From assembly GCA_023439125.1 (NCBI GenBank), contig JAEXOU010000024.1, positions 1 to 25,678 of the forward strand: DNA of 25,678 nt. Direction: 5' to 3'. A program made the position numbers and the translations under genes. This DNA comes from Bacillota bacterium. Lineage in GTDB: Bacteria; Bacillota; Clostridia; Lachnospirales; Lachnospiraceae. This document shows positions 20,755 through 25,678 of the stretch, piece after piece; positions within the stretch are counted from its first letter, which is position 1, and each line of letters begins with the position of its first letter. The notes below the pieces were generated by a model that was not told where the DNA came from, made no database searches, and worked only from the letters and a program-made list of their open reading frames with translations.

Positions 20755-23466
20755 ATGCTTAACTACCAGCGTGATGACCAGGTGCAGCATCTTGTTTATG
20801 GCTTAGGTATTGTGCTGATTGAAGAAGAGAAAACTGTCGTTGTGCGATTTCAACACGGCATTGAAGAATGCATTAAGGGTGACCTTAGGAAAATAGAATC
20901 TGTGCGGCAAATGATCAACCAGGATCGTTGGCACGCTCCTTGGGAGGTTGTCACGCGCATTCAGGCATATGCCATTCAATCGGCAAATGATTCTTGGGGG
21001 GTATTCTCTCTTTCCCGGGTTGCGCTTTTGCCTCATCAACTATGGGTGTGCCAACGAGTGGTTTCCTCATGGCCAACATGCTGGATGGTCGCAGATGACG
21101 TGGGGCTGGGGAAAACGATCGAGGGGGGGTTGATCATTTCCTCACTGTATGCCAGAAATATCGTCAAACGAGTCTTGATTGTCGCGCCGGCTTCCCTTGT
21201 TCCTCAATGGCAATATCGGCTTCGAACGATGTTTGACCTGCGGTTTGCAGATTACTTATCACAAGGGGATACGCCATCAAGTGATTTCTGGGATACCCAT
21301 AATCTAGTCGTGGCATCGATGGAAACTTTACGACTTGATCATAAAGAAAGGCATAATCGTTTGCTTGAGAGCCAGCCATGGGATTTATTAATGGTTGATG
21401 AAGCCCATCACATAAATTCAGACGAACAAACTGGGCCAACGTTAGGATACAGATTAATCAATCGACTTGTGTCAGAAAAGCATGTTACTTCTACGGTTTT
21501 CTTTACTGGAACCCCCCACCGCGGAAAAAACTTCAACTTTCTTTCCCTTATGAAGCTCTTAGATCCAACGATTGATCCAAAATTATCACTAAAGAGCCAA
21601 CTATCAAAACTACCATCAATTATGATTCGGAATAACAAGCAAAATGTAACCGACCTGAAAGGAGATCGCTTATTCAAACCGCCCCTGACAATTTCAGAAA
21701 CTTACTCCTATTCTCAAGATGAAGATAATTTTTATAACAAGCTGACTGAATTCATTCTGACGGGGAAGACCTATGCCTCAACTCTATCACTAACTGAAGG
21801 TCAGGTTGTTGTTTTAGTTTTGATTACCATGCAGAAATTGGCATCCAGTTCAGTAACTGCGATTCTTCGGGCGTTAAAAGGACGGTTATCAAAATTACAC
21901 GATAAAGGTGATTTATTAATCAAATATTCCCAAGAAATACAGAAGTTCAAGGAAAAAATGGATGCTGACGACCAGGATCAGGTCAGTGCATTAGAAGAAA
22001 AAATAGCCCTCATCACCGCGAAAATCAAACTGATGGAAGATGAAGAAGCCCGCCTGCGCGAATTGATCGAAGCAGGAGAATGTGTCAAGGTCGAAACAAA
22101 ACTAGAAAAAATAATCTCTCTGATCAAAGAACGGTACACGAATCGTTCGATCCTTTTCTTTACCGAATATAAAGCGACTCAAGCAAAATTAATGTCTTAT
22201 CTGAAACGGGAGTTCGGAGATAGCTGCGTCACCTTTATTAACGGCGATGAACGCATTGATGATGTTGTTACTACAAACGGCAAGGTAATATCGATATCAA
22301 AAAATCGAGAAGTCGCTGCAGAAGAATTTCGAACAGGCGCTGTTCGTTTTCTCGTTTCTACCGAAGCGGGTGGTGAAGGTATTGACCTACAGGAAAACTG
22401 TCACACGTTGATCCATGTGGATATCCCATGGAATCCAATGCGCATGCACCAGAGAGTTGGCCGATTAAACCGGTATGGTCAAAAAGAACAAGTGGATGTG
22501 TTAACGCTCAGGAATCCGAATACCGTCGAATCTGCAATATGGGATAAGCTAAATGACAAGCTTGAAAACATTAAATTAGCCCTAGACAAAGTGATGGGGG
22601 AACCCGAAGACTTATTACAGTTGGTTCTGGGAATGACCTCGCCTTCTTTGTTTAATGAAATTTACTCGGAAGCAAACTCAATTAAGGCTGAAACATTGAG
22701 CAATTGGTTTGATCAAAAAACCGCCCAGTTTGGTGGAAGAGATGTGATTGATACCGTTCGAGATTTGATTGGAAACACAGCCAGATTTGATTTCCAGGAA
22801 GTATCTGACAGAATTCCACATGTTGACTTACCAGACTTAATTCCCTTCTTTACGACAGTTTTGCAACTCAACGGCAGGCGTTTTCGGGAAGAAAATGGCG
22901 AATATACGTTTAAGACGCCAGATGAGTGGATTACAGAACCTGGGATTCGCCAAAATTATGAGAAGATGGTTTTTGACAGAAATGTTCAAGGGAAAAATGG
23001 CATTAGCAGAATCCTTGGAGTTGGTCAGAGGGTGTTCGCGCATGCGCTTGAACAATCTCTAAATTTGAATGCATCAATCATGACTTTGCCAATATCTGTA
23101 TTGCCTAATCCAATCTTCGTATTCCGGGTTTACGACCGTGTCACAAATTCAACAAGTGTCGTGCGTTCCATCATTCTGGCTGTTGAGTGGTGCTTAGCTA
23201 ATGGAAAAGCAACGAAAGTTTATCTGGATTGGCAATTGTTGAAATTCTTGAACGCGCTATTAGAAAGCAAGAGGGTCAAGCGGGTCGAAACAAGCGACAA
23301 GCCGGCTGATACAAATATCGTTTTAGGGTGTCTTTCCGTTGCAAAAATCGAAGTCAATTCAAGCTTAGAAAAGCTCGGACTTTCCTTCATGGTTCCTGAA
23401 ATAGAGGACCTCGCGATTCTTTGGCCAATGAGTGAAGAAAGTGGACAAAATCCTGACCGCCTTTGA
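20755..23466 (+). CDS. SNF2-family DEAH helicase/translocase
   Basis: This is an SF2 DNA translocase of 903 residues. Residues about 8-48 (VYGLGIVLIEEEKTVVVRF) resemble the SH3/Tudor-like strand domain seen in RapA- or UvrD-type proteins. The motor has Walker A DDVGLGKT (114-121), DEAH (215-218), TGTP (251-254), then STEAGGEGIDLQ (535-546) and QRVGRLNRYGQ (566-576), typical of bacterial SNF2 proteins. Between the two lobes a charged coiled coil runs at about 374-445. The last 300 residues are unassigned; no nuclease motif is evident. AGGAG precedes the ATG. It lies directly behind the giant GHKL gene in one operon. Relatives are found in defence systems such as DISARM, but the other DISARM genes are absent here. 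Confidence 0.9.
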   Translation: MLNYQRDDQVQHLVYGLGIVLIEEEKTVVVRFQHGIEECIKGDLRKIESVRQMINQDRWHAPWEVVTRIQAYAIQSANDSWGVFSLSRVALLPHQLWVCQRVVSSWPTCWMVADDVGLGKTIEGGLIISSLYARNIVKRVLIVAPASLVPQWQYRLRTMFDLRFADYLSQGDTPSSDFWDTHNLVVASMETLRLDHKERHNRLLESQPWDLLMVDEAHHINSDEQTGPTLGYRLINRLVSEKHVTSTVFFTGTPHRGKNFNFLSLMKLLDPTIDPKLSLKSQLSKLPSIMIRNNKQNVTDLKGDRLFKPPLTISETYSYSQDEDNFYNKLTEFILTGKTYASTLSLTEGQVVVLVLITMQKLASSSVTAILRALKGRLSKLHDKGDLLIKYSQEIQKFKEKMDADDQDQVSALEEKIALITAKIKLMEDEEARLRELIEAGECVKVETKLEKIISLIKERYTNRSILFFTEYKATQAKLMSYLKREFGDSCVTFINGDERIDDVVTTNGKVISISKNREVAAEEFRTGAVRFLVSTEAGGEGIDLQENCHTLIHVDIPWNPMRMHQRVGRLNRYGQKEQVDVLTLRNPNTVESAIWDKLNDKLENIKLALDKVMGEPEDLLQLVLGMTSPSLFNEIYSEANSIKAETLSNWFDQKTAQFGGRDVIDTVRDLIGNTARFDFQEVSDRIPHVDLPDLIPFFTTVLQLNGRRFREENGEYTFKTPDEWITEPGIRQNYEKMVFDRNVQGKNGISRILGVGQRVFAHALEQSLNLNASIMTLPISVLPNPIFVFRVYDRVTNSTSVVRSIILAVEWCLANGKATKVYLDWQLLKFLNALLESKRVKRVETSDKPADTNIVLGCLSVAKIEVNSSLEKLGLSFMVPEIEDLAILWPMSEESGQNPDRL

Positions 23467-23622
23467 CCGAATGTTGTTTATGTGTCGATGAATGTGGATG
23501 AATAGACTATAAATGATATGGTGATCCAAGTTGACATGTTCCATTTTGAGCAGGAAAAGATTGAGCGAATCGAATCGATCTTATTTAACTTTAGTTTCCG
23601 CTAACTGGTCTGGATAAAAGGG

Positions 23623-23690
23623 TGGTAATGGGTTCAAAGCGTGATAATCTTGTTTGTGACGCAAACAAATTTCACCACAACCCATTACCA
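23623..23690. repeat. Nested inverted repeat, 68 bases
   Basis: TGGTAATGGGTT (23623-23634) is the exact complement of AACCCATTACCA (23679-23690). Inside lies a second perfect stem, TTGTTTG (23650-23656) with CAAACAA (23662-23668), around the 5-base loop TGACG. There is no T-run after it, so it is not a simple terminator. It could be a small palindromic repeat unit, a transposon end or a structured RNA. It starts about 155 bases after the helicase stop. Confidence 0.5.
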
Positions 23691-23717
23691 TGATAAATCA
23701 TAACATAGCTGTTCCGG

Positions 23718-23830
23718 TCAAATTAACACGGTCCCAGTTTGAATTTTTTCGGTGAGAAAATCGGCAACGCTGCCACGTTTGAAGTTGTCACGGATGCCTG
23801 AGGTGGGAATGGGAGGGGGGAACAAATCCA
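23718..23830 (-). pseudogene. Possible remnant of a defence-helicase N-terminus
   Basis: The minus-strand frame reads IPTSGIRDNFKRGSVADF, continues LTEKIQTGTVLI, and then stops. The pattern DN-x-x-RGSVADFL-x-x-KI resembles the opening of large SNF2-type helicases that carry an N-terminal phospholipase-D-like domain. In those proteins a strand and helix continue where this frame stops. It has no clear start codon or ribosome binding site, so I read it as a leftover fragment. The assignment is from memory of the motif and is uncertain. Confidence 0.3.
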
Positions 23831-23989
23831 AAACAATCTCCTGTTGGTTAGAACGATCATTTCTCCGGCCAACAACCGGGAGAAGGAGGGTCTCTCTATT
23901 AACGAGCATCCCATTTATCGGGGAAAGTTTTGAGCGGTCAGCAGCTCAATTCGTCGTATGATCCCCTGAGTTGGTCAATCGCAACGCGG

Positions 23990-24020
23990 AACGGGTAGTA
24001 TAAAACAACCCGTTTTTATT
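23990..24020 (+). terminator. Factor-independent terminator candidate
   Basis: AACGGGT (23990-23996) pairs with ACCCGTT (24008-24014), a 7-bp stem with an 11-base loop. It runs into TTTTTATTATTAT. It could end transcription coming from the giant gene and helicase, about 520 bases upstream. Confidence 0.45.
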
Positions 24021-24422
24021 ATTATAGCCATAGTTTGGGCCCAGAGGCAAAAAGAAACAAATGGTTAAGAAATTGTTAGGTCAAGGCACCCAAATCCAAC
24101 CAGACCAACAGAGGCTCCCGTAAAAAAACTAACACCTATGCCAATTTTATCAGGCACCATTCACAGCACAAACTACGGACCATGTTGCATAACCCAGAAA
24201 CCACAAATAGCACGCCGAATAAACTCAATAGATCTAACTTCGTTGATTCAATCGCCAAAAATTTCTTGAGGAATTCTTTCCAGATACAAAGGTTTGCGAG
24301 ATTAGTGAAAGCTGTAAGGTGAAAATTCATTTTGGATCTATAATCAAATCATCCAGCTTAGAATTTTCTTCAAATTCTATGATGCGCTTTACATCCGTGC
24401 AAAAGCTTGAAAGGGGATAAAT

Positions 24423-24527
24423 ATGAATTCTCACTGGGCAGGGCTAGCAGGTAGAGTGATAGGATCTAAATGGTTCTGGTTTTTTATTCTGTTTTTATTG
24501 TTACTTGCTCAACTTATTGAAGACTGA
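24423..24527 (+). CDS. Small membrane protein, 34 residues
   Basis: This very short frame starts at an ATG with AAGGGG about 7 bases upstream, a good ribosome binding site. The product begins MNSHWAGLAGRVIGSKW, then has one strongly hydrophobic segment (WFWFFILFLLLLAQLI, about residues 17-32) and ends in acidic ED. It should insert as a single transmembrane helix. Known small proteins of this form include type I toxins and regulators of membrane complexes, but there is no sequence match I can name and no antisense RNA was identified. It stands alone, convergent with the nuclease gene at 24557. Confidence 0.45.
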   Translation: MNSHWAGLAGRVIGSKWFWFFILFLLLLAQLIED

Positions 24528-24556
24528 AAGAGGATTTTTTCATCAATTTATTATCA

Positions 24557-25492
24557 TTAAATCTCCTCCGAGATGATTTCCGCCTTCAGCACCTTAGCGA
24601 TGAACGCATCCACAACGGCAGAGAAAGCAACAACATCCACCTGATCGATTGGGGAATAAACTGAGACCTTGCCGTACTTACGAGTAAGGATTTTCTGCAG
24701 ATCCCTCTCGTATTCCTCACCCAACTCACGGCTGATGCCGGCATTCTCAAGCTGCAGGATGACCGTCGACGACCAACAGTGCAACGATCCATCCGTAGCA
24801 ATGTTGAACAACGACAGCCGCTGATCCGAATCGGGGAGGTTCATTCGCGCTACCACCGCCGTCTTGCGCATTTTTAACACAATTTCCGAATACTTCCTGA
24901 AATGGTCTAATATCTGGCTGGCCGGTTGGACGTTTGAAGGTTTTTGCCGCAGAAGCTCCCAGAAGGCATCTTCAGAAAGTGCCCGCCCACCCTCAGCGCT
25001 TGGCTCCGATTTTTGCTGTTCCACGGCAATGGTATGCGGCACATTGGGCGTCAAATTCACCTGAACGATCGACCGTTCAACCACCTCTGTTTTCGCAACG
25101 ATCGATGGAACAACGAGTATGTCCGACTGATCGTCAGGCATCCGGTAGCATTGCAGTTCAATCAACCCGACATTTGTCGCCAGGTGCGGGAAGCGATTCA
25201 TGTAATTCAGCATATCGACCAGTGAGCTGCGAATATGCTCGCTGACCACCAGCACCAGGAATCGTCCCAGGTGAAGCTGATTAGCGATCTCGTCTTCAGA
25301 CGGTAGTTCTTCCTGATCCAGGTCGAAGGTCGATTGAATCAATTCCACAATCCCCTTTTTGCTGTGCCTGCGTGTCTCCATGTCTAATTGCTCAAAGGAC
25401 CATTTGGACAGCTCGCTCGCATAATCGATGGCCTGGGCGATGACTTCACGCTTGGCTTCGGGGTTACGCCACAATTTGGTTTCCACCATCAC
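24557..25492 (-). CDS. PD-(D/E)xK nuclease-family protein, main part (gene interrupted)
   Basis: This is the main body of a nuclease-like protein. The motif is complete only when the frame is read from upstream: FIDN supplies the aspartate and VETK, 13 residues later, the glutamate and lysine; the same D-x13-E-x-K spacing occurs in HsdR and in the protein at 8583. The helix WRNPEAKREVIAQAIDYASELSKW that follows is typical of a family of hypothetical nucleases. The remaining 230 residues are unassigned. The first possible start (GTG at 25492) lies after the catalytic aspartate, and an in-frame TGA at 25547-25549 separates it from more homologous-looking sequence upstream. As it stands the product would lack the aspartate and be inactive, unless the TGA is a sequence error. 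Confidence 0.65.
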   Translation of the reverse strand: MMVETKLWRNPEAKREVIAQAIDYASELSKWSFEQLDMETRRHSKKGIVELIQSTFDLDQEELPSEDEIANQLHLGRFLVLVVSEHIRSSLVDMLNYMNRFPHLATNVGLIELQCYRMPDDQSDILVVPSIVAKTEVVERSIVQVNLTPNVPHTIAVEQQKSEPSAEGGRALSEDAFWELLRQKPSNVQPASQILDHFRKYSEIVLKMRKTAVVARMNLPDSDQRLSLFNIATDGSLHCWSSTVILQLENAGISRELGEEYERDLQKILTRKYGKVSVYSPIDQVDVVAFSAVVDAFIAKVLKAEIISEEI

Positions 25493-25678
25493 CAGGTAGC
25501 CCGTTTTACTGACAAAAAGATTGTCAATGAACCCACATTTCGCACCTCAAACCGGCATCAAATAACATTTTTGCACCTGAGGGCCAAGTAAAGCAATCAC
25601 TTGTTGCTGGACGGGACGCAAGTTCAGCAATTTACGGACGACAACCAACTCATTTTGACGGATGAGGAGAATATCCAG
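25493..25678 (-). pseudogene. 5' part of the interrupted nuclease gene (partial)
   Basis: In the same frame as the gene at 24557-25492, the sequence is open from the window edge to a TGA at 25547-25549. It encodes LDILLIRQNELVVVRKLLNL and then VQKCYLMPV. After the TGA it continues GAKCGFIDNLFVSKTGYLV into the nuclease core. The FIDN aspartate belongs to the active site, so the two parts were almost certainly one gene. TGA is used as a normal stop elsewhere (hsdS and the small membrane protein), so recoding is unlikely; a recent mutation or a sequence error fits better. Confidence 0.55.

Larger units (their letters stand above)
23467..24422. other. Gene-poor stretch of about 950 bases
   Basis: No intact gene is convincing here. 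It holds a nested hairpin (23623-23690), a minus-strand remnant that may come from a helicase N-terminus (23718-23830), and a terminator-like hairpin (23990-24017). The part from 24018 to 24400 is AT-rich. The only longer frame there, on the minus strand from 24330 to 24136, lacks a ribosome binding site and resembles nothing I know. The stretch looks like a decayed junction between island modules. Confidence 0.6.

Noticed and set aside
20755..23466. Assignment of the helicase to DISARM
   Set aside because: The motor is SNF2-like, but no drmA, drmB, drmC or DISARM methylase gene is present nearby; the neighbour is the giant GHKL protein instead.
24136..24330. Minus-strand frame of 64 codons with a hydrophobic stretch
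   Set aside because: There is no ribosome binding site before the ATG, it is cysteine-rich and low in plausibility, and it lies in AT-rich gene-poor DNA.
25547..25549. TGA read as tryptophan or selenocysteine
   Set aside because: Other genes in the window, including hsdS, end in TGA, and no recoding element was seen; mutation or sequence error is simpler.

Overview
The window reads as the left part of a bacterial genomic island integrated next to a tRNA gene and packed with DNA-defence genes. The first 250 bases look like host backbone: the end of a universal-stress-protein gene and a tRNA-Arg(UCG) with its own promoter and terminator. Both are GC-rich. A phage-type tyrosine integrase starts about 110 bases after the tRNA and points back at it, which is the usual layout of a tRNA-anchored integrative element. 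The host cannot be named from sequence alone. The GC-rich backbone and the short palindromic repeat inside hsdM would fit a Chloroflexota-like or other high-GC environmental bacterium, but this is a weak guess. The right end of the island is not visible.

Region 1 (367-3217) is the control and integration module. It holds the integrase with a near-consensus promoter, two paralogous XRE-type regulators, an excisionase-like small HTH protein with its own near-consensus promoter, and one small hypothetical protein.

Region 2 (3341-12993) is a type I restriction-modification locus with an unusual centre. The order is hsdM, then full-length hsdS, then an inverted half hsdS (N-terminal recognition domain) in an operon with a second tyrosine recombinase, then an inverted, 5'-truncated hsdS holding another C-terminal recognition domain. 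After these come an hsdR/hsdS scar peptide, a separate PD-(D/E)xK nuclease-like protein, and hsdR. Four copies of the 14-bp element TAAATCATCATTTA, alternating in orientation, sit exactly at the junctions between recognition-domain cassettes. This is the hallmark of a DNA-inversion switch (shufflon) that changes the methylation and restriction specificity of the system. The outer pair share a perfect 25-bp inverted repeat and the inner pair a 58-bp inverted repeat with two mismatches.

Region 3 (13069-23466) is a two-gene operon with a 15-base gap. The first gene encodes a giant 2556-residue protein carrying two sacsin/Hsp90-like (GHKL) ATP-binding modules, one at the N-terminus and one near residue 1600. 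The second encodes a 903-residue SNF2-family helicase with an N-terminal SH3/Tudor-like segment and a coiled-coil insert. I do not recognise this pair as a named defence system. It is the best candidate in the window for an undescribed one.

Region 4 (23467-25678) is mostly decayed or non-coding DNA. It contains a 68-base nested hairpin, a remnant that may come from a helicase N-terminus, a terminator-like hairpin, a 34-residue membrane microprotein with a good ribosome binding site, and a PD-(D/E)xK nuclease gene interrupted by an in-frame TGA. Base composition changes sharply between genes: hsdM and hsdR are visibly GC-rich, while the cassettes, the nuclease, the giant gene and the helicase are visibly AT-richer. 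The island therefore looks assembled from different sources.
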